Assembly (NCBI GenBank): GCA_965246835.1
Contig: CBDFFQ010000002.1
Location: forward strand, 372,001 to 436,000
DNA from: JANPPS01 sp965246835
Lineage (GTDB): Bacteria; Pseudomonadota; Alphaproteobacteria; Acetobacterales; Acetobacteraceae
Direction of reading: 5' to 3'
Length of the DNA stretch: 64,000 bases
Made by a program: the position numbers and the translations under genes. Positions 15,472-24,344 of this stretch are shown piece by piece; the stretch's first letter is position 1; the number at the start of each line of letters is the position of its first letter. The notes beneath the pieces are model-generated. The model searched no databases, was not told the DNA's origin, and saw nothing but the letters and a program-made list of their open reading frames with translations.

Positions 15472-16770
15472 ATGCAGACCACATTCTCCGATACGCAACT
15501 CGCCGATCCCGCCATCGCCAGCAGCAACCAGGTGCTGCGGACCTGCGTGCATTGCGGCATGTGCACCGCGACCTGCCCGACCTTCGTGCTGTTGGGCGAT
15601 GAGCTCGACAGCCCGCGGGGCCGCATCTACCTGATCAAGGACATGCTCGAGAGCGGCCGCCCCGCGACCGAGGAGGTCGTGCGGCACGTGGACCGCTGCC
15701 TATCCTGCCTCGCCTGCATGAGCACGTGCCCGTCCGGCGTGAACTACATGCACTTGGTCGATCACGCGCGCGAATACATCGAGAACACCTATGAACGCCC
15801 CTGGCCGGAGCGGATGCTGCGCAACGTGCTGGCCGTCGTGCTGCCGCGGCCCGGCCTGTTTCGGCTGGCGATCCTGGGTGCGCGGGTCATGAAGCCGCTG
15901 CGGGGCCTGGTGCCGGGCCATTCGATGCTGGCGCAGCGCATGCGGGCCATGCTGGACCTGGCACCGCCGTCGCTGCCCGCCGGGAGCGTCCTGCAACGGC
16001 CGCAGGTGCACCAGGCCGAGACGGCGAAGCGCGGGCGGGTCGCGCTGCTGACCGGCTGCGCGCAAACCGTGCTGGCGCCCTCCATCAACGACGCGACGGT
16101 GCGGCTGCTGACCCGCATGGGGATCGAGGTCGTGGTGGCACCCGGCGTCGGCTGCTGCGGCGCCGTCACGCACCACATGGGCAAGCACGACCCGGCCGTC
16201 GCCAGCGCCCGCGCCGCGATCGAGGGCTGGACCCAGGCGATCGAGCAGGGCGGCCTCGATGCCATCGTGGTCAACACCAGCGGCTGCGGCACCACGGTCA
16301 AGGATTACGGCTTCATGTTCCGCGCCGATCCCGTTTGGCGGGAGCGGGCGGAGCGTGTCTCGGCGCTCGCCATGGACATCACCGAGTATCTGGCGACGCT
16401 GGACTATGCGCCTACGCGAGCGGCGCCGGGCCTGCGCCTCGCCTACCACGCGGCGTGCAGCTTGCAGCACGGGCAGCAGGTGACGGCGCCGCCCAAGGCC
16501 TTGTTGAAAAAAGCGGGGTTCCAGGTGGTGGAGCCGCTGGAGCCGCATCTGTGCTGCGGATCCGCCGGCACCTACAACCTGATGCAGCCCGAGATCGCGG
16601 GCCGGCTCCGCCAGCGCAAGCTGGACAACATCGCGCGCCTGAAGCCCGACCTGATCGCGGCCGGCAATATCGGCTGCATCACCCAGCTCGCGGGCGGTAC
16701 CCCGGTGGTGCACACGGTGGAGCTGCTGGACTGGATGGCGGGTGGGCCGCGTCCGGCGTCGTTACCCTGA
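15472..16770 (+). CDS. glcF: Glycolate oxidase iron-sulfur subunit GlcF
   Basis: 432 residues. Two ferredoxin-type [4Fe-4S] motifs are near the N-terminus, CVHCGMCTATCP and CLSCLACMSTCP. Two cysteine-rich CCG domains follow, with VGCCGAVTHH and HLCCGSAGTYNL. It transfers electrons from the flavin subunits to the membrane quinone pool. Last gene of glcDEF. Confidence 0.94.
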   Translation: MQTTFSDTQLADPAIASSNQVLRTCVHCGMCTATCPTFVLLGDELDSPRGRIYLIKDMLESGRPATEEVVRHVDRCLSCLACMSTCPSGVNYMHLVDHAREYIENTYERPWPERMLRNVLAVVLPRPGLFRLAILGARVMKPLRGLVPGHSMLAQRMRAMLDLAPPSLPAGSVLQRPQVHQAETAKRGRVALLTGCAQTVLAPSINDATVRLLTRMGIEVVVAPGVGCCGAVTHHMGKHDPAVASARAAIEGWTQAIEQGGLDAIVVNTSGCGTTVKDYGFMFRADPVWRERAERVSALAMDITEYLATLDYAPTRAAPGLRLAYHAACSLQHGQQVTAPPKALLKKAGFQVVEPLEPHLCCGSAGTYNLMQPEIAGRLRQRKLDNIARLKPDLIAAGNIGCITQLAGGTPVVHTVELLDWMAGGPRPASLP

Positions 16771-16798
16771 GGCGCGCGTGGCTGATGCCTGTTCCTTG

Positions 16799-16849
16799 AT
16801 GGGTTGCACCCATCCTACGAAGCGGAACGTGGGATGGGTGTGACCCATC
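16799..16849. repeat. Inverted repeat pair spanning the start of the TPR gene
   Basis: GATGGGTTGCACCCATC (16799-16815) and GATGGGTGTGACCCATC (16833-16849) are each nearly palindromic and similar to one another. They match a widespread intergenic repeat type (GGATGGGTGCAACCCATCC-like). The second copy supplies the ATG and first codons of the downstream gene. Confidence 0.6.
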
Positions 16850-17394
16850 GCTTGCAAGCGGCCGCGCTCGTCGTTTTCATGGCCTGCGCCGCGCCCGCCC
16901 TGGCCCAAGCGCCCCCCGCCCAGCTCGACACGCTGCTGCAAGCCCTGCGCGTCGCACCGACCGAAGCGGCTGCGAACGCGCTGGAAGCGCAGATTCGCGC
17001 GATCTGGCAATCCGCCGCGAGCCCGGCTGTCCAACTCCTGCTGGCCCGCGGCGCGCGCGAGCTCAACGAAGGCAACGCCACCGCCGCGCTCGACAGCTTC
17101 GACGCGGCGCTCGACCTGGAGCCCGAGCTGCTGGAAGGCTGGCGCGCCCGGGCGCAGGCGCGACTCCGGCTCGGTGACGCCGCGGGGGCCGTGCGGGATA
17201 TCCAGGAGCTGCTGCGGCGCGAACCCCGGCATTTCATGGCGCTCAGCGACCTGTCCCGCATCGCCGAGGCGCGCGCGGATTGGCGGGGCGCTCTGGCGGC
17301 CTGGCAGAAGCTGCTGGAAGCGAACCCACGCACACCGGGCGGGCGGGACCGGCTGCGCGAACTGCGCCGCAGAGCCTTGGGCGAAGACGCCTGA
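16834..17394 (+). CDS. Exported TPR-repeat protein
   Basis: 186 residues. A signal peptide is visible: a short polar start, a hydrophobic run (AAALVVFMACAAPALA), then cleavage near AQA. The mature part is helical with two or three TPR-like units, for example GNATAALDSFDAALDLEPEL and then GDAAGAVRDIQELLRREPRH. It is probably a periplasmic protein-interaction module; the partner is unknown. Start placed at the ATG inside the repeat; an upstream ATG at 16804 would put about 10 polar residues before the signal peptide. Confidence 0.75.
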   Translation: MGVTHRLQAAALVVFMACAAPALAQAPPAQLDTLLQALRVAPTEAAANALEAQIRAIWQSAASPAVQLLLARGARELNEGNATAALDSFDAALDLEPELLEGWRARAQARLRLGDAAGAVRDIQELLRREPRHFMALSDLSRIAEARADWRGALAAWQKLLEANPRTPGGRDRLRELRRRALGEDA

Positions 17395-17491
17395 TACGAA
17401 AGTGTCACGCACGCCCTAGCTTGCTCACGGCTTCGTGCTATACGGCGGGCGGACCCCGGAACGGGGCGAATCTTCGCGGAGGGAATCGACC

Positions 17492-18703
17492 ATGCTTCTA
17501 CGCCGACATCTCGTGCTGGCCGCCGTCATGGCCGGCTTGCTGCCAGCAGGCGCCGCCCTGGCGCAGGAGCCGATCAAGATCGGCATCACCGGGCCGTTCA
17601 CCGGCGGATCGTCCAGCATGGGCGTCTCGATGCGGGACGGCGTGAAGCTCGCGATCGCCGAGATCAACAAGGCCGGTGGCGTGCTGGGCCGGCAACTCGT
17701 GGGCGTCGAGCGCGATGACGAGGCGCGCAACGAAGTGGGCGTGCAGATCGCGCAGGAGCTGATCAACAAGGAGCGCGTGGTCGCGACCTTGGGCTTCATC
17801 AACACCGGTGTGGCTCTCGCGTCGCAGCGCTTCTACCAGGAAGCCGAAATCCCCGTGATCAACAACGTGGCGACCGGCACCGTGGTGGCGCAGCAATTCG
17901 CGCCGCCGAAGGAGAAGGCCAACTACGTCTTCCGCACCGCCGCCAACGACATCATCCAGTCCGCGATGATCGTGGACGAGGCGATCGGCCGCCGCGGCTT
18001 CAAGCGCCCGGCGATCCTGGCCGACAGCACCAATTACGGCCAGCTCGGCCGCGAAGACCTCGAGCGCGCGCTGGCCGCCAAGGGCGTGAAGGCCGTTGCG
18101 GTGGAGAAGTTCAACATCAAGGACACGGACATGACCGCGCAGCTGCTGCGCGCGAAGGAAGCCGGGGCCGACGTGATCCTCACCTACGGCATCGGGCCGG
18201 AGCTGGCGCAGATCGCTAACGGGCAGGCGAAGCTCGGCTGGAAGGTGCCCTTGATCGGCTCCTGGACGCTGAGCATGAGCAGCTTCATCGACACCGCCGG
18301 CGCCAATGGCGATGGCGCCATGATGCCGCAGACCTTCATCCAGCTGCCGAACACGCCGAAGCGCCGCGCCTTCATCGAGGCCTACCAGGCCGCCTACAAG
18401 ACCGAGCGGATGCCGAGCCCGGTCTCGGCCGCGCAGGGCTATGACAGCGTCTATCTGCTCGCCGCCGCCATCAAGCAGGCCAACAGCACCGAGGGCCGCA
18501 AGATCCGCGAGGCGCTGGAGAACCTGCAGACCAAGGTCGAGGGCGTGATCACCACCTACGACCGCCCCTACAGCGCCACCGATCATGAGGCCATCAGCGG
18601 TAACATCCCGGTGTTCGGCATCGTGCAGGGCGGCCGCGTTGTGCCCGCGCACCCCGAGGACATCGAGGGTGACAAGGCGCTGCGGATCAAGCCGCGCAGC
18701 TAA
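17492..18703 (+). CDS. livK: Branched-chain amino acid ABC transporter substrate-binding protein
   Basis: 403 residues with a signal peptide (VLAAVMAGLLPAGAALA, cleavage before QEPIKIG). The type I periplasmic-binding fold is recognisable from IKIGITGPFTGGSSSMGVSM and from AILADSTNYGQLGREDLERA. It collects leucine-like amino acids or related short-chain organic acids and delivers them to the LivHMGF complex encoded next. A terminator-like hairpin follows, so the binding protein can be made in excess over the membrane parts. Confidence 0.9.
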   Translation: MLLRRHLVLAAVMAGLLPAGAALAQEPIKIGITGPFTGGSSSMGVSMRDGVKLAIAEINKAGGVLGRQLVGVERDDEARNEVGVQIAQELINKERVVATLGFINTGVALASQRFYQEAEIPVINNVATGTVVAQQFAPPKEKANYVFRTAANDIIQSAMIVDEAIGRRGFKRPAILADSTNYGQLGREDLERALAAKGVKAVAVEKFNIKDTDMTAQLLRAKEAGADVILTYGIGPELAQIANGQAKLGWKVPLIGSWTLSMSSFIDTAGANGDGAMMPQTFIQLPNTPKRRAFIEAYQAAYKTERMPSPVSAAQGYDSVYLLAAAIKQANSTEGRKIREALENLQTKVEGVITTYDRPYSATDHEAISGNIPVFGIVQGGRVVPAHPEDIEGDKALRIKPRS

Positions 18704-18717
18704 GGCCGAGCGTCTGA

Positions 18718-18752
18718 GACCCCGGCCCGGCATACGGGCCGGGGTCTTTTTT
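18718..18752 (+). terminator. Rho-independent terminator or attenuator after livK
   Basis: A perfect 12-base stem, GACCCCGGCCCG against CGGGCCGGGGTC, with a five-base loop, followed by six Ts. It ends 15 bases before the livH start codon. Partial read-through would give high livK and lower permease expression. Confidence 0.85.
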
Positions 18753-18766
18753 CGACTGGAAACGTC

Positions 18767-19639
18767 ATGCAGAACTTCGCCCAACTCCTGGCCAGCGGCA
18801 TTGCGATCGGCATGATCTATGCCGTGATCGCGTTCGGCTACCAGCTGACCTTCGCCACCTCCAAGACGCTGAACTTCGGGCAGGGCGAGGCCCTGATGCT
18901 CGGCTCGCTCGTGGGCCTCACGGTCGCGAGCTATGTCGGCTACTGGGTGATGCTACCGGTCGTGCTGGCGTTCGGGCTGCTGCAGGGCGCCGTGGTGGAG
19001 CGGCTGGGCGTGCGGCAGGCCATCAAGATGAAGTCCGAGAGCGGATGGATCATGGCGACGATCGCGCTCGGCATCATCTTTAAGAATCTGGCGGAGAACA
19101 TCTGGGGCCGGGACGACATCAAGTTCCCCTCGCCGTTGCCCGAAGCGTCGCTCGACATCTACGGCGTGCGCGTGCAGCCGATGGAGTTCGCGATCGTGGG
19201 CGGCGCCCTGGCGCTGATGCTCGCGGTCGAGTTCTTCAATCGCCGCACGGTGTTCGGTAAGGCGGTGGTGGCCACGGCCAATGACCGGGAGGCCGCCGGG
19301 CTGATGGGCATCAACACCGGGCTCGTGATCACCTTCAGCTATGCGCTCAGCTCCATGACGGCCGCGTTCGCGGGCGTGCTGGTGGCGCCCATCACGCAGA
19401 CGGGCGCCACGATGGGCGCCGTGCTGGGCTTGCAGGCCTTTGCCGTCGCGATCATCGGCGGTCTCAGCTCCGGGGTCGGCGCTATCGTGGGCGGGCTGAT
19501 CCTGGGCATCGCCGAGAAGATGACCGGTTTTTACATCTCGACCGGATACCGGGACGTCCCGGGCCTGGTACTATTGCTGCTCGTCCTGTCGTTCAAGCCA
19601 TCCGGCCTGTTCGGCAAGAAGACGATCAAGAAGGTCTGA
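18767..19639 (+). CDS. livH: Branched-chain amino acid ABC transporter permease LivH
   Basis: 290 residues, eight or so hydrophobic helices, typical LivH length. Family sequence is seen in ASGIAIGMIYAVIAFGYQL and in TLNFGQGEALMLGSLVGL near the N-terminus. It forms half of the membrane channel. Four bases separate it from the fused livM-livG gene. Confidence 0.93.
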   Translation: MQNFAQLLASGIAIGMIYAVIAFGYQLTFATSKTLNFGQGEALMLGSLVGLTVASYVGYWVMLPVVLAFGLLQGAVVERLGVRQAIKMKSESGWIMATIALGIIFKNLAENIWGRDDIKFPSPLPEASLDIYGVRVQPMEFAIVGGALALMLAVEFFNRRTVFGKAVVATANDREAAGLMGINTGLVITFSYALSSMTAAFAGVLVAPITQTGATMGAVLGLQAFAVAIIGGLSSGVGAIVGGLILGIAEKMTGFYISTGYRDVPGLVLLLLVLSFKPSGLFGKKTIKKV

Positions 19640-19643
19640 GCCC

Positions 19644-21629
19644 ATGGGATCGCTGCTGCGCAACGGATTGCTCGTCGCCGCCCTGCTGGTGTTCCCGTTC
19701 GTGGTCACCAACCCGTATTACCTGCACTTGATCGTGGTGATCGGCATCTTCTCGATCCTGCTGCTGGGGCTGGACATCGTGTTCGGCTACACCGGCGAGG
19801 TGTCGCTCGGCCATGCGGCGCTGCTCGGCATCGGCGCCTACACGGCCGGGGTGCTGAAATTCCAGCTGGGCATCGACATCTGGCTCGCCCTCCCGGCCGG
19901 GATCGCGGTGGCGACGCTGTTCGGGCTCATGCTGGCCCTGCCGGCGTTGCAGGTCACGGGGCCCTATCTCGCGATGGTCACGCTGGCCTTCGGCACCATC
20001 GTGCAGATCCTGATCAACGAGATGGACTTCCTGACCGAGGGGCCGCGCGGCATCACGCTGCAGAAGCCTATGCTGATCGACCTCCGCGACTACGCCGCCA
20101 GCATGCCGTTCTTCGACATGTCGGCCGCCAAGCTGCGGGATTTCGAGTTCTACTTCGTGGTGGCCCTGTTCTTCCTGCTGAGCCTGGTGGTGGTGAACCG
20201 CCTGGTCGCCAGCCGCTACGGCCGGGCGTTCGAGGCGCTGCGGGACGCGCCGATCGCGTCGGACTGCATGGGCGTCAGCGTCTATAAGCATAAGGTTGTG
20301 GCGTTCGGCGTGAGCGCCGGGCTGGCGGGGTTGGCCGGCGTGCTGTTCGCCTATTCCGAGCAATACATCGCCCCCAACAATTTCGGCGTGGAGCTGGCGG
20401 TCCAGTTCATGCTCGCGGTCACGTTGGGCGGCCGCAAGAGCCGGGTGGGGCCGATCATCGGCGCCGTCATCATCGTGGTGCTGCCGAACCTGCTGGCCGA
20501 TATCGAGCTGTTCCGCATCATCGCGGGCGTGATCGCCGCCGTGGCCGTTGTCGCAGGGGTGATCGGCGTCCGTCGCGCGCCGGACGAGAAACGCGCCATC
20601 TTGATCCCTGTGGCGCTCTGCGTCGCCTTCTTCGTGTTCTCGATGGTCTTGCAGAAGGTCACGGATTACAAGCTATCGATCTTCGGGGCGATGATCCTGT
20701 TCGTCGTCTACTACCTGCCGGACGGGATCTGGGGCTTCGTACGCACCGCACTCTCGCAAGTGGCGCCCGGTCTGTTCCGCGCCCATGCCGTGATGGACGC
20801 GCATGGCGATGACAGCCACATCTGGTCCGCCACGGCGCCGCAGGTCGCGGCCGGCAAGCCCCTGCTGGAAGTAAACCAGGCCGTGATGCAGTTCGGCGGC
20901 CTGAAGGCGCTCGACCGTGTCGACCTCCGCATCATGCCCGGCACCATTCACGGCCTGATCGGCCCCAACGGCTCCGGCAAGAGCACCATGATGAACGTGC
21001 TGACCGGCATCTACGTGCCGACCTCGGGCGACATCCTGTTGGAGGGCAAAAGCCTGGTGGGCCGCAAATCGCCCGAGATCGCGGCGGCAGGCATCGCGCG
21101 CACCTTCCAGAACGTGCAGATCTTCGGTGAGCTGACCCTGATCGAGAACGTCATGGTCGGCCTGCATCACACCTACGAAGCCTCCCTGGCCGAGATCGCG
21201 GTCGCCACTCCGCGCGCCCGGCGGGAAGACGAGGCCGCGCAGGTCCGCGCCGCCAGCATCCTGAAGTTCGTGGGCCTGGAAGCGCTCGCCAACGAGGAGG
21301 CGCGCAACCTGCCGTATGGCAAGCAGCGCCTGCTGGAGATCGGCCGCGCCCTCGCGCTCGACCCCAAGCTGCTGTTGCTCGATGAGCCCGCGGCCGGGCT
21401 GACGGCGCCCGACATCAAGGAGCTGATGGAAATCGTGCGCCGCATTAGGGATCACGGCATCACCCTGATCCTGATCGAACATCACATGGATGTGGTCATG
21501 AGCCTGTGCGACACCGTGACCGTGCTGGATTTCGGCCAGAAGATTGCCGAAGGCGTGCCGGCAGTGGTGCAGGCCGATGAGCGCGTCATCAGCGCCTATC
21601 TCGGCGGCGCCGTGGCGGAGGCCGCCTGA
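19644..21629 (+). CDS. Fused LivM permease and LivG ATP-binding protein
   Basis: 661 residues, about the sum of LivM and LivG. Residues 1 to about 380 are a LivM-type multi-helix permease (GYTGEVSLGHAALLGIGAY motif). After a linker of some 30 residues an ABC ATPase begins near residue 410, with Walker A GPNGSGKST at about 440, a Q-loop in RTFQNVQIF, signature region NLPYGKQRLLEIGRAL and Walker B LLLLDEPAAGL. The signature serine is missing (NLPYG), as is usual in LivG. No frameshift or stop separates the parts. It pairs with livF, which overlaps the stop by one base. Confidence 0.92.
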   Translation: MGSLLRNGLLVAALLVFPFVVTNPYYLHLIVVIGIFSILLLGLDIVFGYTGEVSLGHAALLGIGAYTAGVLKFQLGIDIWLALPAGIAVATLFGLMLALPALQVTGPYLAMVTLAFGTIVQILINEMDFLTEGPRGITLQKPMLIDLRDYAASMPFFDMSAAKLRDFEFYFVVALFFLLSLVVVNRLVASRYGRAFEALRDAPIASDCMGVSVYKHKVVAFGVSAGLAGLAGVLFAYSEQYIAPNNFGVELAVQFMLAVTLGGRKSRVGPIIGAVIIVVLPNLLADIELFRIIAGVIAAVAVVAGVIGVRRAPDEKRAILIPVALCVAFFVFSMVLQKVTDYKLSIFGAMILFVVYYLPDGIWGFVRTALSQVAPGLFRAHAVMDAHGDDSHIWSATAPQVAAGKPLLEVNQAVMQFGGLKALDRVDLRIMPGTIHGLIGPNGSGKSTMMNVLTGIYVPTSGDILLEGKSLVGRKSPEIAAAGIARTFQNVQIFGELTLIENVMVGLHHTYEASLAEIAVATPRARREDEAAQVRAASILKFVGLEALANEEARNLPYGKQRLLEIGRALALDPKLLLLDEPAAGLTAPDIKELMEIVRRIRDHGITLILIEHHMDVVMSLCDTVTVLDFGQKIAEGVPAVVQADERVISAYLGGAVAEAA

Positions 21630-22351
21630 TGCTCGACGTTCAGAACCTCGTGGCGGGCTATGGCAAGGTGCAGGTGCTGCACGGCCTCACGATGAAGGTG
21701 GAGGCCGGGCAGCTGGTCACGCTGATCGGCTCCAACGGCGCCGGCAAGACCACGACGCTGCGGGCGCTGTCGGGCATGATCAAGCCGGAGAGCGGGCGCA
21801 TCACGCTGGGCGGCCAGGACATCGCCGGGCTCCCGGCCTATGCCATCACGCGCCGCGGCTTGGCCCACTCGCCGGAGGGGCGGCGCGTGTTCGCCACGCT
21901 CTCGGTTGCGGACAACCTGGTCATGGGCGCCTTCCCCCGCCTCACGGGCTCCCGCCCCAAGGGGGACGTGAACGCCGATCTGGAGCGCAGCTACACGCTG
22001 TTTCCCCGCCTGGCCGAGCGCCGCGCGCAATATGCCGGCACGCTCTCGGGCGGGGAGCAGCAGATGCTGGCGATGGCCCGTGCGCTGATGCTGAACCCCG
22101 AGGTGCTGCTGCTGGACGAGCCGAGCATGGGCCTGTCGCCCCGGCTGGTGCAGGAGGTGTTTGCCACCATCGCCCGGCTGAAATCGGAGAAGATCACCAT
22201 GCTGCTGGTGGAGCAATTCGCGGCGGCGGCTCTGGAGGTCGCGGATTTCGGCTACGTCATGGAAAACGGCCGCCTCTCGGCCTCGGGCCCGGCGCAGCAA
22301 CTCAAGAATGACCCGGCCGTTCGCGCCGCGTATCTGGGGGCGGCGCATTGA
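21629..22351 (+). CDS. livF: Branched-chain amino acid ABC transporter ATP-binding protein LivF
   Basis: 240 residues. Walker A is GSNGAGKTT, signature LSGGEQQMLAMARAL, Walker B LLLLDEPSMGLSP, and the H-loop position is occupied by E in LVEQFAA, as in other LivF proteins. It energises transport together with the LivG half of the fusion protein. Start overlaps the previous stop (TGATG). Last gene of the liv operon; a promoter for a toxin-antitoxin pair follows at once. Confidence 0.94.
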   Translation: MLDVQNLVAGYGKVQVLHGLTMKVEAGQLVTLIGSNGAGKTTTLRALSGMIKPESGRITLGGQDIAGLPAYAITRRGLAHSPEGRRVFATLSVADNLVMGAFPRLTGSRPKGDVNADLERSYTLFPRLAERRAQYAGTLSGGEQQMLAMARALMLNPEVLLLDEPSMGLSPRLVQEVFATIARLKSEKITMLLVEQFAAAALEVADFGYVMENGRLSASGPAQQLKNDPAVRAAYLGAAH

Positions 22352-22353
22352 GG

Positions 22354-22382
22354 TTGATGTAAGCAAGGAAAATCCTTACATT
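22354..22382 (+). promoter_or_regulatory. Promoter and operator of the toxin-antitoxin pair
   Basis: TTGATG (22354-22359), a 17-base spacer and TACATT (22377-22382) make a good sigma-70-type promoter in a locally AT-rich stretch. The inverted repeat ATGTAAG-N11-CTTACAT (22357-22381) lies across it and would suit autorepression by the antitoxin. The predicted start of transcription falls at or next to the antitoxin ATG (22389), so the mRNA may be leaderless. Confidence 0.5.
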
Positions 22383-22388
22383 GCGGGG

Positions 22389-22601
22389 ATGATATCCAGC
22401 ACGCTGTCTCAGAAAGCCCAAACGACGATACCAAAAGCGGTTCGTGCTGCCCTCGACCTGAGGGAGGGTGATGAGATCGGCTATGTCATCGAGGGGAGCC
22501 GGGTCATCATGATGCGCGTGTCGGATTTGCGCGATGACCCGTTCTCCACGTTCGGCGAATGGGCCGGGCAGGCGGACACGGAGGCTTATGGCGGGTTGTA
22601 A
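22389..22601 (+). CDS. AbrB/SpoVT-type antitoxin
   Basis: 70 residues with the swapped-hairpin DNA-binding domain: STLSQKAQTTIPKAVRAALD followed by LREGDEIGYVIEGSRVIMMR. The C-terminal tail should bind and neutralise the toxin. It overlaps the toxin gene by 14 bases, the usual order for type II systems. Probably represses its own promoter. Confidence 0.85.
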   Translation: MISSTLSQKAQTTIPKAVRAALDLREGDEIGYVIEGSRVIMMRVSDLRDDPFSTFGEWAGQADTEAYGGL

Positions 22602-22938
22602 GGTTTGGGACGTCGTCGCTGTCCCATTCCCATACACCAAAGGCATCGTCCAGCAACGTCGCCCAGGACTGGTCATCAGAGCCATCGCCGATCAGGGATC
22701 GCCACGCTTGCTTTGGGTAATGATGATCACGTCCGCCTCTAATCGTGCCTGGGCGGGTGACATCGAGGTTGAGGCTAGTGCCGGAACGGGCCTTCCGGTC
22801 GCGTCGCTGATCCGGACGGCCAAGGTGGCGACGGTCGAGGCTGGCGACGCCAGCACGATCGGCACGCTCCCTGCGGCAGAGCAATCGGCGGTGATGACCG
22901 AGTTGTGGCGTGTTTTGCCTCGCGAAGCCGGCCCTTGA
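22588..22938 (+). CDS. MazF/PemK-like toxin
   Basis: 116 residues. The N-terminal KVWDVVAVPFPYTKG and QQRRPGLVIRA match the MazF/PemK fold, in which RRPxLV borders the RNA-cleavage site. Such toxins are mRNA endoribonucleases held inactive by the antitoxin. Start at MAGCKVWD, inside the antitoxin gene. The alternative reading as an inactive growth inhibitor of the same fold cannot be excluded. Confidence 0.8.
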   Translation: MAGCKVWDVVAVPFPYTKGIVQQRRPGLVIRAIADQGSPRLLWVMMITSASNRAWAGDIEVEASAGTGLPVASLIRTAKVATVEAGDASTIGTLPAAEQSAVMTELWRVLPREAGP

Positions 22939-22970
22939 ACCCCTGAACCCGCCGGGCCACGTCATCCGGC

Positions 22971-23264
22971 ATGGACCGCATCCCGCCCGCCCCGCCTGAA
23001 GTGATCGACATGACGCCCGATGGCGCGTTTCGCGTGCCGCCGCGCCGGGCCGGGGTGCCGCTCTCGTTCAAGCTGATGGTGGGCGCGGGCATCATCGCCG
23101 TGCTGGCGGGCGCCGCGTCGATTGCCGCCCTGGCGCTCTGGGTCGTGTCGTTGCTGCTGCCTGTCCTGGTGATCGCGGCAGGCGTGGCCTGGGTGTCGTT
23201 CAAGTATCGCCAGTGGAAGCGCACGGGCTCACTCGGCAGCGAGCGGAACCTCTCGCGCCGCTGA
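22971..23264 (+). CDS. Small membrane protein, unknown function
   Basis: 97 residues. The polar N-terminal 30 residues are proline-rich; a long hydrophobic hairpin (GIIAVLAGAASIAALALWVV and following LLLPVLVIAAG) makes two membrane passes; the C-terminus is basic. I recognise no named family. It overlaps the convergent monooxygenase gene by 36 bases. Confidence 0.6.
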   Translation: MDRIPPAPPEVIDMTPDGAFRVPPRRAGVPLSFKLMVGAGIIAVLAGAASIAALALWVVSLLLPVLVIAAGVAWVSFKYRQWKRTGSLGSERNLSRR

Positions 23265-24254
23265 GGCTCCGGCGATGAGGGTGTAGCTGCGGCGCCGAAT
23301 CGCCGGGTCATGCAGGGTCGTGAGTACAGCGATCTCCTCGACCCCATGAGATGCCGAGACATCCCGCAGCATCGCCGCCACCTCCGGCCCGGTGCCGGCG
23401 ATCGCGGTTTGCCTGACCTGGTCCACCCGGGCGCGCTCCGCCGGGCTGTAGGCGTAGGAAGCGGCCTCCTCCGGGCTCGGCAGCGGGCGGAATACGCCGC
23501 GATCCCGGCCCAGCCGCCACAACCCGCGTGACGCGAACTGCCGCTCCACCTCGTCCGGCGTGTCCGCCGCCATCGCCCACACGGCCAAGGCGGGCAGGGG
23601 CTCCGGGAAGGCGGCACTGGGGCGATAGGTGTCCCGATACAGGTCCAGCGCCTCTGCCGCGCCATGACCGTCCGTGATGAAATGCGCGAAGCAATACGGC
23701 AGGCCGAAGAACGCCGCGACCTGCGCGCCATAGGCGGAGCTGCCCAGGATCCAGGGCTCCGGCGCCGTGGGGCCCGTGGGCTGGGCGGTCACGGCGCGGA
23801 ACGGATGCCCGTCCGGCAGCGCCTCCCCGCGCGTCCAGGCCAGCAGGTCCCGCACCATGGCCGGGAACTGCTCGGCCGCCGCCGCGGCGTTCGGGTTCAG
23901 CGCCATTGCCGTCCGCCCGTCCGACCCCGGCGCACGCCCCAGCCCCATGTCGATCCGGCCCGGCGCGATCGCCTCCAGCACCCGGAACTGCTCCGCCACC
24001 TTCAGCGCCGAGTAATGCGGCAGCATCACTCCCGCGCTGCCGACCCGGATGCGCGTGGTGGTCGCGGCGATGGCGGCCATCAGCACCTCCGGCGCCGTGC
24101 CAGCCTGGCTGTCGCTGCTGTGATGCTCGGCCAACCAGTACCGGGCATAGCCGAGCCCCTCGACATGCCGGGCCAGGGCCAGGGTTTCGCGGATGCTCTC
24201 GTCCGGGGAGCGGCCGCTTGCGGTGGTGGACTGATCGAGTACAGACAGGCGCAT
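23229..24254 (-). CDS. LLM-class flavin-dependent monooxygenase
   Basis: 341 residues of the bacterial-luciferase-like family. It begins MRLSVLDQSTTASG and has the sequences YWLAEHHSSDSQAGTAPEVL and IRVGSAGVMLPHYSALKVAE, typical of the MsnO8-like group. It uses reduced FMN and oxygen on an unknown substrate. Start chosen at MRLSVLD, since 18 upstream codons do not match the family. It diverges from the KaiC-like gene across 90 bases. Confidence 0.88.
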   Translation of the reverse strand: MRLSVLDQSTTASGRSPDESIRETLALARHVEGLGYARYWLAEHHSSDSQAGTAPEVLMAAIAATTTRIRVGSAGVMLPHYSALKVAEQFRVLEAIAPGRIDMGLGRAPGSDGRTAMALNPNAAAAAEQFPAMVRDLLAWTRGEALPDGHPFRAVTAQPTGPTAPEPWILGSSAYGAQVAAFFGLPYCFAHFITDGHGAAEALDLYRDTYRPSAAFPEPLPALAVWAMAADTPDEVERQFASRGLWRLGRDRGVFRPLPSPEEAASYAYSPAERARVDQVRQTAIAGTGPEVAAMLRDVSASHGVEEIAVLTTLHDPAIRRRSYTLIAGASAAREVPLAAE

Positions 24255-24344
24255 GACCAAATTTCCCAACCCGGCGCGCAAACCCACGCCATCTACAAAC
24301 GTTTGCACGCCATGCGCGCCACCCGCCTCACATAGGAACGCTTG

